Source of the DNA: Bacteroidales bacterium
GTDB taxonomy: Bacteria > Bacteroidota > Bacteroidia > Bacteroidales > Bacteroidaceae
Length of the DNA stretch: 30,150 nucleotides
NCBI GenBank assembly: GCA_004552195.1
Contig: SFPC01000027.1
Location: 1 to 30,150, forward strand
Reading direction: 5' to 3'
The translations under genes were made by a program, and so were the position numbers. Below the pieces are notes generated by a model. The model had not been told where the DNA came from and made no database searches. It was given only the letters and a program-made list of their open reading frames with translations. Each line of letters begins with the position of its first letter. Within the stretch, counting starts at the first letter, position 1. Below, one piece after another: positions 15,127-25,503 of this stretch.

Positions 15127-15885
15127 TTAGTCAGCGAGCTTGGCCTTGATAAATTCGCGGTTGAGGCGGGCGATGTTGGCGATAGACTCGTTCTTCGGGC
15201 AGACAGCCTCGCAAGCGCGGGTGTTGGTGCAGTTACCGAAGCCGAGCTCGTCCATCTTGGCCACCATGGCCTTGGCACGCTTGGCTGCCTCGGGACGACC
15301 CTGGGGCAGGAGGGCGAACTGGCTCACCTTGGAGCTCACGAAGAGCATGGCGGAGCCGTTCTTGCAAGCTGCTACGCAGGCACCGCAACCAATACAGGTG
15401 GCGCAGTCCATAGCCTCGTCAGCGTCCTGCTTGGGGATGAGGATGGCGTTGGCATCCTGGGGAGCACCGGTGCGCACAGTTACGTAACCGCCGGCAGCCT
15501 GTATCTTGTCGAAAGCGGAGCGGTCAACCATGCAGTCCTTGATAACGGGGAAGGCAGCCGAACGCCAGGGTTCTACGGTGATGACGTCGCCGTCGTTGAA
15601 GCGGCGCATGTAGAGCTGGCAGGTGGTGGCACCTGTTTCGGTTTTGCCGTGGGGTGTGCCGTTGATGTAGAGCGAGCACATGCCGCAGATACCTTCGCGG
15701 CAGTCGTGGTCGAAGACGAAAGGTTCTTTGCCCTCTTCAATGAGTTCCTCGTTGAGGATGTCGAGCATTTCGAGGAAGGAAGTGTCGTCGGGGATGTCGT
15801 GCATTTCGCGCGTATCGAAGTGGCCCGCATCCTGAGGTCCGTTCTGCTTCCAGTATTTGATGGTGAATGATATATTCTTAGCCAT
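15127..15885 (-). CDS. frdB: Fumarate reductase/succinate dehydrogenase iron-sulfur subunit
   Basis: A 252-aa subunit that carries electrons between the FrdC hemes and the FrdA flavin. The N-terminal ferredoxin-like domain has the [2Fe-2S] ligands C62, C67, C70 and C89 (CREGICGMC..TTC). The C-terminal domain has the CATCIGCGACVAAC cluster (C161-C174) and CTNTRACEAVCP near 217-228, which supply the [4Fe-4S] and [3Fe-4S] centres. The length matches the diheme (type B, Wolinella-like) enzymes. It starts 7 bp after the frdA stop, so it is tightly coupled to it. It is the last gene of the operon. Confidence 0.95.
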   Translation of the reverse strand: MAKNISFTIKYWKQNGPQDAGHFDTREMHDIPDDTSFLEMLDILNEELIEEGKEPFVFDHDCREGICGMCSLYINGTPHGKTETGATTCQLYMRRFNDGDVITVEPWRSAAFPVIKDCMVDRSAFDKIQAAGGYVTVRTGAPQDANAILIPKQDADEAMDCATCIGCGACVAACKNGSAMLFVSSKVSQFALLPQGRPEAAKRAKAMVAKMDELGFGNCTNTRACEAVCPKNESIANIARLNREFIKAKLAD

Positions 15886-15892
15886 GGCTTAA

Positions 15893-17866
<1,974 letters not shown>

Positions 17867-17960
17867 AATTTTTCTTGATTATTAGTTGTGTGGAGTAAAG
17901 GGGCGGTGTGTAGGCGGTGCGGGCGTTGGGTTTGCCGTTCCGTCGTTTCCGTCCGTAGGC

Positions 17961-18668
17961 TTAGCAGGCAGAGCAGGCAGCTGCGCAGCATCCGCCGCAG
18001 AGAGCGAACTTGAGGGCTACTACTGCAAAGAGGAGCATCAGCACGGTTACGTATACGTTGCCGATGACGCGCCAGCGGTTGAACCAGATCTTACCGCTCC
18101 AGCCCAGAGTCTGCAGTGCGCTCCAGAAACCGTGGGTCATGTGGAACCAGATGGCGGCAAACCATACGAGGTAGAGCACCGTGAAGACGGGGCAGCTGAA
18201 GGTGTAGGCGATGAGGGCGTAGCCATCGCTTGCGCTGGACACTTCGTTCACGAAGGGCATGCCGTCGTTTACGAGTTCGGCAAACATCATGTTGTACCAG
18301 AAGTTGTAGAGGTGCAGCAGCAGGCCGAGCACTACGATAATGCCGAGCACGAACATGTTCTGCGAAGCCCATTCTACCTTTTCAGGCTTGTTGGTAACAG
18401 CATAGCGGTTGTTGCCGCGCGCCTTACGGTTTTGCAGCGTAAGGATGATGGCATAGATGAAGTGCAGGGCAACCAGCACAGCCAAGCCGCCCGTAGCAGC
18501 CACAGCATACCAGTTGGCACCGAGCATTTCGCACACCATGTTGTAACCTTCTTCGGAGAAGAGAGCCACCAGGTTCATGCAACCATGAAACGTGAGGAAC
18601 AGAATGAGCGCAATGCCGGTTACCGACATGATTACCTTCCGTCCGATGGATGAATTAGTTAACCACAT
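17961..18668 (-). CDS. frdC: Fumarate reductase/succinate dehydrogenase diheme cytochrome b subunit
   Basis: A 235-aa membrane anchor with five hydrophobic helices. Candidate axial heme ligands are His28 (FHGCMNL), His69 (ALHFIYA), His119 (LLLHLYNF) and His179 or His176 (WFHMTHGFW), which is the spacing of Wolinella-type FrdC with two b hemes. It oxidises menaquinol and passes electrons to FrdB. It is the first gene of the operon, as in other Bacteroidales. The C-terminus ends in a cysteine-rich tail (CGGCCAAACSAC, six cysteines in 12 residues after the last helix); I know of no assigned function for this. A -7 box lies about 105 bp upstream. Confidence 0.94.
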   Translation of the reverse strand: MWLTNSSIGRKVIMSVTGIALILFLTFHGCMNLVALFSEEGYNMVCEMLGANWYAVAATGGLAVLVALHFIYAIILTLQNRKARGNNRYAVTNKPEKVEWASQNMFVLGIIVVLGLLLHLYNFWYNMMFAELVNDGMPFVNEVSSASDGYALIAYTFSCPVFTVLYLVWFAAIWFHMTHGFWSALQTLGWSGKIWFNRWRVIGNVYVTVLMLLFAVVALKFALCGGCCAAACSAC

Positions 18669-18981
18669 AAAGTTGATTTTGAATTAAGTTGATATTGTAG
18701 ATTGTTAGAAGTGTAAAAGATAGGTTAGGAGGTCGTTTTTCCCCATAAATGAGGAAAAGGGCTTTGTCCCTGCAAAAGTAGAAGAATTTATTTGCTTTTG
18801 CTAATGTTTGTTGGCGAAAAAACTTGGCTTCTCGTCGCTTTCGGGGGAGAAAATCTCTTTTCTTTTCAACTTTTTTGTATTTCCCGGTGAGGAAGCGGTG
18901 CGCCGCGGTCATAGCCGAAGCTATCGATCCGCCTTTTTACCGGTGGCGTCGGGCGGTCCGGAAAGGGCAGAAACGGCATTG
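18669..18981. other. Intergenic region between 7TM-HD gene and frdC
   Basis: 313 bp with no credible gene. It contains the frdC promoter candidate (18773-18780) and, nearer the end of the 7TM-HD gene, a small 5-bp stem with a UUCG-type loop on the minus strand (18911-18924). No strong terminator was seen. Confidence 0.45.
18773..18780 (-). promoter_or_regulatory. frdC: -7 box (TACTTTTG) for frdCAB
   Basis: The minus strand reads TACTTTTGCA, an excellent match to the Bacteroidetes TAnnTTTG box. The upstream -33 position lacks TTTG but the area is AT-rich. Transcription would start near 18765 with a ~100-nt leader. Confidence 0.45.
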
Positions 18982-21102
18982 TCATCGCATCCCGCCCTTT
19001 CGTCCGAAGAAGTAGCCACGTCGGGGTTGTACCTCCTCCTCCATCGGTTTTTTGTTCAGTTCGGGGTAAGCGATGCGCGTGTGGTAGATGGTTTTGAGGC
19101 TCTCCACGAGCACACGTTTGGCCTCGGCGATGTCGCGGAAGGTGATGGGACATTCGCGGAAGTAGCCTGCCTGCACCTGTCCGTCGACGATGCGGTTTAC
19201 CAGTTCCTTCAGATTTTCCTCCGTCACCTCTTTGAGCGAGCGTGAGCTGGCCTCTACGGCGTCGCACATCATCAGGATGGCCTGTTCGCGGGTGAAGGGG
19301 TTGGGACCCGGGTAGGTGAAGAGCATGCTGTCGGGTTCCTGTCCCTCATGCTTGTTTTTCCATTGGATGTAGAAATACTTGGCCATCGATGTGCCGTGGT
19401 GTGTGGAGATGAAGTCGCGTATCACCTTCGGTAAATGGTATTTCTCGGCCAGTCGCAGCCCTTCGCGCACGTGGCTGATGATAATTTCCGCCGACCGCTC
19501 CTCTGTGAGCTCGTCGTGCGGGTTCACGCCCGTTTGGTTCTCCGTGAAGAAAGCCGGGTTGAGCATCTTGCCGATGTCGTGGTAGAGTGCGCCCGTTCTG
19601 ACGAGCTGCGGCTTCGCGCCAATCTTGTCAGCCACTTCCGCTGCCAGGTTGGACACCTGCAAGGAGTGGACAAATGTGCCCTGTGCCACCTTCGACATGC
19701 GCCGGAGGATGGTATTGTTCGTGTTCGACAGCTCTACGAGCGTCACGCTGCTGGTAAAGCCGAACAGTTTCTCAATCATGTACATCAGAGGGTAGGCAAA
19801 GAGCAGGAGTACGCCGTTGACGCCTATATATATATATAAGGAGCGGTCTAAGTGTTCCAGGTCGATGCCCTGTGCCAGATCGTAGCCCAGCATGACCACC
19901 ATGCCGGCCAGCGAAATCTCCAGCACGACGCGCAGCAGCTGCGACCGTTCCGTCAGGTCCTTCAGTGCGCTGATGGCCGTCATGCCTGCCACGAACTGCA
20001 CCACGAGAAACTCGTAGTTGCTGTGCAGGGCGAACGACGAGAGTATTGTGGAGCACACCATGGCCATGAAGGCCGTGCGGGAGTCCATGAAGATGCGGAT
20101 GAAGATGGGCACCATGGCATAGGGCACCATGTAGACGTTGAAGAACTTGTGGTCCACCATCAGGTAAGTGATGATGGGGAAGATGGCGATGAGCGATGTG
20201 AGCAGCAGAATGCTGTGGGGTGAGCGCAGGTAATCGCGGCGGAACAACCGGAGGTAAAGGGCGAAGGCCGCCAGGACGCACGAAACGAAGATGATCTGCC
20301 CTGCCATAATCCACCAGAAGCCTTCTGAGGGGTCGTTGCGGCGCAGGGTTTCGTGTTCAAAGGATTTGAGGATTTGGTACTGTTCTGCCGAAACAATCTC
20401 ACCCCGGTCGATGATGCGTTGCCCACTCTGCACCATGCCTGAGGCGGGCGATACCGACGCGAGCACATCCTCGCGGGCAGCGGTTGTTTTCATGCTGTCG
20501 ACGAGCAGGTTCGGTTCCAAGTATTTGTTGAGGTTGCAACGCGCCATCACCTCGCGCGGAAATGCCACTGTGTCGGCGTGCATAATCAGCTCGTAGGCCG
20601 AGCGCGTGGAGTAGAGTTCGCCGAGTGGGCGGCTGATGGCTTCCGTGCCCTGTACGAGGCGGATGCCCGGAGTCAGCTCCTGCGCCATTTTCGACAGCTG
20701 TTCTGCTGCCACGATGCCCGCGCTGTACACCTCGGAGAGTTTCTGCTCGATGTGGGGCAGGTAGCGTGCGGGCACGTCCTTGAATTCGCCATGCATGAAG
20801 TCGGAGCGGAAGGCATTGATTTGCCGTTGACCTATCGTTTTGTCCTCTGAGAAAAACGGCATGAACTGGCGCAACGCGCTATCCTGCTCCTCTTCCACCT
20901 CGGCGCGGGTCTTGTAGATGGGAAAGTCGAAGGTGGCGATGAGCGAGTTGTAACGCCAGGGGCGGCCCTGCTCGTATTCGTAGCCGGACTTCGTTTCGCG
21001 CGGTAGGAAGTAGACGAGCAACGCCACTACGACGATGAGTGAGCCGGCCAGTGTGATGCGGCCTTCGAGTTTTGACTTTTTGTGGTTGCTTTCGGTGGTC
21101 AT
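18982..21102 (-). CDS. 7TM-HD membrane phosphohydrolase (PgpH-like)
   Basis: A 706-aa inner-membrane protein. After a short cytoplasmic N-terminus there is one helix (~18-35), then a long extracytoplasmic domain (~40-265) of the 7TMR-HDED type, a block of about seven helices (~270-460), and a cytoplasmic HD domain (~475-650). The HD signature is YHDIGKM (H508-D509). Further metal-site histidines are visible in NPHDELT, ISHV and THHGT. Proteins with this architecture (PgpH in Listeria) hydrolyse cyclic di-AMP, and this is the likely role here, by family. It probably forms its own transcript: a spacer with a long inverted repeat separates it from pdxB, and 313 bp separate it from frdC. Confidence 0.88.
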   Translation of the reverse strand: MTTESNHKKSKLEGRITLAGSLIVVVALLVYFLPRETKSGYEYEQGRPWRYNSLIATFDFPIYKTRAEVEEEQDSALRQFMPFFSEDKTIGQRQINAFRSDFMHGEFKDVPARYLPHIEQKLSEVYSAGIVAAEQLSKMAQELTPGIRLVQGTEAISRPLGELYSTRSAYELIMHADTVAFPREVMARCNLNKYLEPNLLVDSMKTTAAREDVLASVSPASGMVQSGQRIIDRGEIVSAEQYQILKSFEHETLRRNDPSEGFWWIMAGQIIFVSCVLAAFALYLRLFRRDYLRSPHSILLLTSLIAIFPIITYLMVDHKFFNVYMVPYAMVPIFIRIFMDSRTAFMAMVCSTILSSFALHSNYEFLVVQFVAGMTAISALKDLTERSQLLRVVLEISLAGMVVMLGYDLAQGIDLEHLDRSLYIYIGVNGVLLLFAYPLMYMIEKLFGFTSSVTLVELSNTNNTILRRMSKVAQGTFVHSLQVSNLAAEVADKIGAKPQLVRTGALYHDIGKMLNPAFFTENQTGVNPHDELTEERSAEIIISHVREGLRLAEKYHLPKVIRDFISTHHGTSMAKYFYIQWKNKHEGQEPDSMLFTYPGPNPFTREQAILMMCDAVEASSRSLKEVTEENLKELVNRIVDGQVQAGYFRECPITFRDIAEAKRVLVESLKTIYHTRIAYPELNKKPMEEEVQPRRGYFFGRKGGMR

Positions 21103-21126
21103 GGCTGTAGGCTTATTTTAATGAGA

Positions 21127-21238
21127 TAATGTACAATGTATAATGTATAATGAGGAGCTGCGCCTTGATTTAATTATAATGGTGGCAGAGCCGATGTCAT
21201 GGCCGTAGGCTTCATTATACATTATACATTGTACATTA
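21127..21238. repeat. 27-bp perfect inverted repeat with 58-bp spacer
   Basis: Arms 21127-21153 and 21212-21238 are perfect complements, built from ATGTATA and ATGTACA words. The 58-bp spacer contains a GCTGCGCC word. A direct repeat (TCATGGCYGTAGGCTT) also flanks: it occurs at 21099-21115, over the 7TM-HD start codon, and at 21197-21213. The region sits between the pdxB stop and the 7TM-HD start, and could act as a terminator for pdxB or a leader structure. Confidence 0.6.
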
Positions 21239-21253
21239 TACATTCAAAATTAT

Positions 21254-22351
21254 TCATTTTTCTCTGCGCAGCGGATAGTTGCCGCGCAGACTTTCAAAAA
21301 GTTCGGGATGCGCTTTCAGCGCAAGGAAGTCGCGTGTGGGGTCGTAGCGGTGCAGGGCCTCGCAGCTCGTATTTGCTGCTGCCCCTTCGGGGAAGTAGCG
21401 GTAACCGGCCGGCAGGGCAGGCGGAACCACCCGTTCGTAGCAACGGCTGTCGAGCTCGAAGTGGCGCACGATGTGTTCTAAGGCCATGCGTGTGCCGGTT
21501 GCCTTGCCGTCGGCACTGTAGCCCGCAATGTGCGGCGTGCCGAGGAACACGAGGCTGAGCAGTTCGCGGTCAATGTTCGGCTCGTTCTCCCACGTGTCGA
21601 TGACCGCCGTGCGCAGTCTTCCCTCGCGGAGGGCGGCTTTCAGGGCCTGCGTGTCGGCCACCTCGCCCCGGCTCGTATTGAAGAGCACCGCTCCCGGTTT
21701 CAGCAGGGACAGCAGGCGGGCATCGGCCAGGTGGTATGTGGGGTGCGGCGTCGGTGCATGCGTCAGCGGCGTGTGGAAACTGATGATGTCGCACTGCGGT
21801 GCCATCTCCTTCAAAGGGAGAAAAACTTCGTGCGGCTCCCTTTCGGCGCGCGGAGGGTCGCAGCGCAGGATGCGGCCGAAGCCCAGGCGTCGCGCCATCC
21901 GCTCCACGGCAGTGCCCACATGGCCTGCGCCCACGATGCCCAGCGTCAGACGGCTGAACACCGTCTTGTCCGGTTCGCCGGCTACCTCTTCGGCTCGCGT
22001 GAGCGGTTCTTCACTCCAGCAACCGTGTGCGCTGAGCAGCAGCAGGGCACATTCCACATACTGCGCCACGCTCCCGGCATTGCACCCCGGGCAGTTGGCC
22101 CAGTCTATGCCCTTTGCCGCCAAATAGTCTGTGTCTATGTGGTCGAAGCCTATCGTTGCGGTGGCTATAAACTGAACGCGCGAACCCTCTAAGAGTTCGC
22201 GGTTGCAGTGGGTGCGTGTGCGCACAATCAGCGCGTCGGCCTCGCGCACGTCATCGGGCCCGATGGCTGCGCCGTCTACGTATGTCACGTTGCCCAGCTC
22301 TTCGGCGAGGCCGCGCATATAGGGTATTTTGGAGTCAATTAGCAGGTGCAT
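21254..22351 (-). CDS. pdxB: 4-phosphoerythronate dehydrogenase (PdxB)
   Basis: A 365-aa NAD-dependent D-2-hydroxyacid dehydrogenase that oxidises 4-phosphoerythronate in the DXP-dependent route to pyridoxal phosphate. The NAD-binding motif is LGIVGAGHVGTAVERMARRLG. The catalytic Arg, Glu and His are visible in NTSRGEV, WENEP and GTPHIAGYS. The early segment ATIGFDHID and NCPGCNAGSVAQYV are typical of PdxB, and the C-terminal ~90 residues form the PdxB-specific dimerisation region, which separates it from SerA-type enzymes. The length is near the E. coli enzyme (378). The start at 22351 (MHLLIDSKIPYMRGL) fits the family N-terminus. Confidence 0.93.
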   Translation of the reverse strand: MHLLIDSKIPYMRGLAEELGNVTYVDGAAIGPDDVREADALIVRTRTHCNRELLEGSRVQFIATATIGFDHIDTDYLAAKGIDWANCPGCNAGSVAQYVECALLLLSAHGCWSEEPLTRAEEVAGEPDKTVFSRLTLGIVGAGHVGTAVERMARRLGFGRILRCDPPRAEREPHEVFLPLKEMAPQCDIISFHTPLTHAPTPHPTYHLADARLLSLLKPGAVLFNTSRGEVADTQALKAALREGRLRTAVIDTWENEPNIDRELLSLVFLGTPHIAGYSADGKATGTRMALEHIVRHFELDSRCYERVVPPALPAGYRYFPEGAAANTSCEALHRYDPTRDFLALKAHPELFESLRGNYPLRREK

Positions 22352-22414
22352 GTGTAGAAGTATATAAGTTGAGAGTTTATAGTTTATACGGTCACCATGC
22401 AGTGCTTATTCACT

Positions 22415-22465
22415 CGCTCAGTGACTATCCTTATAAGCTTTAACTATAAACTTTCAACTATAAGC
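22415..22465. repeat. Dispersed intergenic repeat, copy 1
   Basis: CGCTCAGTGACTATCC followed by TTATAAGCTTTAACTATAAAC and a CTTTCAACTATAA end recurs with few changes at 25437-25488. An imperfect inverted copy of the AT-rich half lies at about 22369-22391, so the spacer between pdxB and the DUF3108 gene can fold. Confidence 0.6.
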
Positions 22466-22480
22466 TTGCGACTCATTCTA

Positions 22481-23299
22481 TTATCTCAATTTCGCATCCT
22501 GCGGGTTGCGCAGTCCGCGTGCTCCGGTGAGGAATGCTTTCGCCGTGCCGAAGTTCAGGTTCATGTCCAGGCGAACGGGCAGGTGGTTCTTGTCGTCCGT
22601 GATGTAGAACGTAACGATGTCCTTCTCCTTTCCCTCCTTATTCTTCTCCACGAAGGAAAACACGAGGCAGCGGTAGGTGGTGTTGGAGTTTTCCATCTTG
22701 AAATTCTTCTTGCCCCGGTAGATGATGGCTTTCCACTCGCAGTCGTGTCCGTCGGCCATGAGGAAGTTGATGCGGTGGCCCACCTTCATGCCCTCGGCCG
22801 AGAAAGAGCGCGCCCGCATGAGCATGCTAATCATGTCGAAGGCGCAGTATTTGCTGCTGTGGCTGCTGAATTTCGGCTCGTTGTTGTTGCGTTGGTAACG
22901 CATCTTTACGGCACACTTGCCCGAGGGATAGGAATACCACACCTCGTTCTTGCGGTACGTGTCGCCCTCGAATGCCTTTTTCACATAGTATTTCGGCACG
23001 AGGTCGAGGCCCGTGTAAGCCATCAGCGTGTCGCGCATGACGAAGATGCGGTCCGCCTTTTTCGAGCCGCGCGTGATGAGATACGAGCGGTAGGCCGGCT
23101 CGCCGCCATAGGTGGTTTGCGTGGTATTCATCGAGGCGGTGCCCACTTTTATCCAGACAAATTTCCAGTTGAAGTAAAGGTCGTAAATCAGGGTCTCGCC
23201 GCTTTTGAACGCAAAGTTCTTGGAGGAACATTGGGCTTGGGCTTCCGCTCCGCCAAGAAGCAGGAAGCAGAGCAGCATGAGGGTTTTCAGTGTTTTCAT
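22481..23299 (-). CDS. DUF3108-type periplasmic protein
   Basis: A 272-aa protein. I place the start at 23299 (MKTLKTLMLLCFLLLGGAEAQAQ) because it gives a clean signal peptide; an in-frame ATG at 23320 would add seven residues. The mature part opens FKSGETLIYDLYFNWKFVWIKVGTASM, the typical beginning of DUF3108 proteins, and continues with beta-strand-rich segments to VRLDMNLNFGTAKAFLTGARG. Members of this family are exported beta-sheet proteins of unknown function, common in Bacteroidetes. It follows the Ig-like lipoprotein gene by 73 bp and may share its transcript. A single cysteine remains near the mature start (CSSKNF), but it is not in a lipobox. Confidence 0.8.
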   Translation of the reverse strand: MKTLKTLMLLCFLLLGGAEAQAQCSSKNFAFKSGETLIYDLYFNWKFVWIKVGTASMNTTQTTYGGEPAYRSYLITRGSKKADRIFVMRDTLMAYTGLDLVPKYYVKKAFEGDTYRKNEVWYSYPSGKCAVKMRYQRNNNEPKFSSHSSKYCAFDMISMLMRARSFSAEGMKVGHRINFLMADGHDCEWKAIIYRGKKNFKMENSNTTYRCLVFSFVEKNKEGKEKDIVTFYITDDKNHLPVRLDMNLNFGTAKAFLTGARGLRNPQDAKLR

Positions 23300-23372
23300 T
23301 GTTGTGGTATGTTGTAGCAAGTGGGTTGATGAGGATTATTTTGTCGAGTGGCGTGGCGAACAGCCGGAACGG

Positions 23373-25298
23373 CTATCCCCGTTTCTGCCTTTCGCGTTCC
23401 GCATTGCGGTTCTTGGGCGTTTTTTTGGCATCGGCTTTCTGCTTCACCAGCTCCTGCGGCTTCTGTCGGAAGCGCGGCGTGTCGCCGAGCCGCCACGTTT
23501 GTTCGATGTCCCAGTTGGCGCGGATGGTCAGCTTCTGCGGAAAATAGTACACCTCTTCCGCCTGCCGGTCCTCGGCGTAGCATCCTTCGTCCCAGCGACC
23601 GTTTTGGTTGCGGTCGTTGAACAGGCGCACGTACACCTCGCCTGGGTCGAGATAGAAGAAGTCGGCGCGTCCGTTCGGGGCGGCCAGTTGCCGCTTCACC
23701 TTGTCGCCCGCTCCGATAAGCTGCACCACGGCGGTGGAGTCGGCGTCGGGGATGATGAGGAAGAGCGAGCCGTAGTTTTCCGGGCCGGAAATGCTGAATT
23801 TCGTGTCGTAGGGATTGTTCACCTTGTCCGACAGGCTCGTGATGCAAGCCGAGTCCACGTTGAGCACATAGTTCTGCCCGGGTCGCCACGCCCCGCGCAG
23901 CGTGTAGTTCAGCAGCGAGAGCGTGTCGCGCTCCACGCGGCAGGCCACCTCCTTGTAAGTGCTGTCCACTTGCAGGAAGAGGTGGAAGGCGGCGGTGTCC
24001 ATGCGCAGGGCCGGCTCCGCCAGGCGAAAATGTATGTTCTGGTCCGGCGCCAGGGTAGCGGTTCGGTCAAAATCCACCTTCAGCGGTGTGGCCGGAGGCG
24101 TTTCCTGAGTGAAGTCCCCCCGTTTGTGGCGTTTCTCCAGCTTCTTCTGCCATTTCTCCAATTCCTCCTCGCGGAGTTTCTTCCGTTTATCCGCGTTCAG
24201 TCGCGGAATGAGTTCCAGCGTGTCCGTCTGCAGGTACGGAATGCTCACCGAGTCGTTCGTGGCATCGTACGTTAGCTCCAACCGCAGCGTGTCCTGTTCG
24301 ATGAGGAGCGAGTCGCGCAGCCAGTAAGTCAGCGTGTCGCAGCCCGCGTTGTGCTCCATGAGGAAAGCGTCGTTGCTGTCGAAGTTTAGTCCGCGCAGCG
24401 TAGGCAGCTGGGTGGAGGGTGCTGTGAAGAAAAGTTTGAACCATTCCGGTTCGCGTTGCGTTTTCAGCAGCTGGCGCGTCAGGTTCTTCTCCGTGAAAGC
24501 CAGCAGCACCACGTCGTCGGGCAAGTAGTGCGTGTAAGGCACGGTCTTGATGGTGTCAATCCGTACGGTGTCCGCCCAGAGCGTGTCCTGCCGCACGTCG
24601 GGGAAGGAAGTCGGCACAATGGTGTCGCGGTTCCACGCCAGCATTTCACCTTTCGTGTAGCGGAAATCGCCGTCCATATCCTTCAGCGCGTAAATGCGGT
24701 ATTTCCCCCTTGCCACCCCTTTCACCACAAAGTGGCCCGAACCGTCGGTCCGTGCCACGCGGTCGAAGGGCACGGCCGTGAAAGCCGAGTCCGCCAGGTT
24801 GGCGTGGAGCCCCACTAAGACGCCTTTCACCGGTTCCAAGTTCTCCGCCGCCAATACGTAGCCCGATACTTCCATCGTGTCGGCCTCTTGTCCCGTGGAG
24901 AAGTAGTAAGTGAAATTGCCTAAGGGGTTGCCCTCGTTGTTGTCCACGATGGCATCGCTGAAGTCGATGGTATACGTCGTGTTCTCCTTCAGCGAGTCGA
25001 GCAGTTCGATGGAGATGTGTCGGCTCGAGGTCTTGATTTCCGGCATTTCGATTTGCGGCGGCGAGATGGTCACCTTTTCCTGCGCATTCTCCACCTTAAT
25101 CAGCTCGTCGAAGGTGATGGTCACCTTCTTTACCTGCTGCTGCCGCGCCCCCATGGCCGGCTGCATGGAAACGATTTTCGGGGGTGTTTCGTCGTAGGGC
25201 CCGCCGTCGGGTCCGCTTCCCGGGTTGGCGCACGAAACGAGCGACGCCAGCACAAGGCAAAGTAGGAGGATGGGGTTATATTTCACAGAAATCTGCAA
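23373..25298 (-). CDS. Ig-like domain lipoprotein
   Basis: A 641-aa outer-membrane-type lipoprotein. The signal peptide ends in a lipobox (LVSC, Cys23) followed by ANPGSGPDGGP. Residues ~35-135 form a Big_5/SbsA-like Ig domain (ETPPKIVSMQPAMGA, then KKVTITFDELIKVEN, ending NFTYYFSTG). Next is a transthyretin/carboxypeptidase-regulatory-like domain (~140-215; MEVSGYVLAAENLEPVKGVLV, then YRIYALKDMDGDFRY). The C-terminal ~430 residues include a charged helix (LNADKRKKLREEELEKWQKKLEKRHKRG, given here in part) and a second DRNQNGRWDEG loop near the end. Such proteins are conserved in Bacteroidales next to a DUF3108 gene; the function is not established. It appears intact. Confidence 0.82.
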   Translation of the reverse strand: MQISVKYNPILLLCLVLASLVSCANPGSGPDGGPYDETPPKIVSMQPAMGARQQQVKKVTITFDELIKVENAQEKVTISPPQIEMPEIKTSSRHISIELLDSLKENTTYTIDFSDAIVDNNEGNPLGNFTYYFSTGQEADTMEVSGYVLAAENLEPVKGVLVGLHANLADSAFTAVPFDRVARTDGSGHFVVKGVARGKYRIYALKDMDGDFRYTKGEMLAWNRDTIVPTSFPDVRQDTLWADTVRIDTIKTVPYTHYLPDDVVLLAFTEKNLTRQLLKTQREPEWFKLFFTAPSTQLPTLRGLNFDSNDAFLMEHNAGCDTLTYWLRDSLLIEQDTLRLELTYDATNDSVSIPYLQTDTLELIPRLNADKRKKLREEELEKWQKKLEKRHKRGDFTQETPPATPLKVDFDRTATLAPDQNIHFRLAEPALRMDTAAFHLFLQVDSTYKEVACRVERDTLSLLNYTLRGAWRPGQNYVLNVDSACITSLSDKVNNPYDTKFSISGPENYGSLFLIIPDADSTAVVQLIGAGDKVKRQLAAPNGRADFFYLDPGEVYVRLFNDRNQNGRWDEGCYAEDRQAEEVYYFPQKLTIRANWDIEQTWRLGDTPRFRQKPQELVKQKADAKKTPKNRNAERERQKRG

Positions 25299-25503
25299 TA
25301 TAGTTTAGAGTTTAAAAGTTTATAGTTGAAAAGTTGATAAGAAAAGTTTGTGGTGGAGAGTCTAAAGCTGATAAGAAATGAGTGGAAGGTTTGTAGTGGA
25401 AGAGTTGATGCGGTTGCTATGAAGCGCATAATCATCCGCTCAATGACTATCCTTATAAGCTTTAAACTCTCAACTTTCAACTATAAACATTCACTTCATC
25501 CTC
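25299..25503. repeat. Repeat-rich spacer with imperfect inverted and direct repeats
   Basis: AGTTTATAGTTGAAAAGTTGA (25317-25337) pairs imperfectly with 25470-25488. Between them, a decayed direct repeat of TTGATAAGAAAAGTTTG-like units runs from ~25334 to ~25410. The segment 25437-25488 is the second copy of the element at 22415-22465. No gene is seen. It sits just after the end of the GH3 gene, so it may end that transcript. Confidence 0.55.

Noticed and set aside
18655..18912. 85-codon minus-strand frame upstream of frdC
   Set aside because: It covers the frdC promoter box and overlaps the frdC start; the composition is that of translated AT-rich spacer.
22352..22480. Riboswitch or attenuator upstream of pdxB
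   Set aside because: The spacer holds only the dispersed repeat and AT-rich inverted words; no known pyridoxal or other riboswitch pattern is recognisable.
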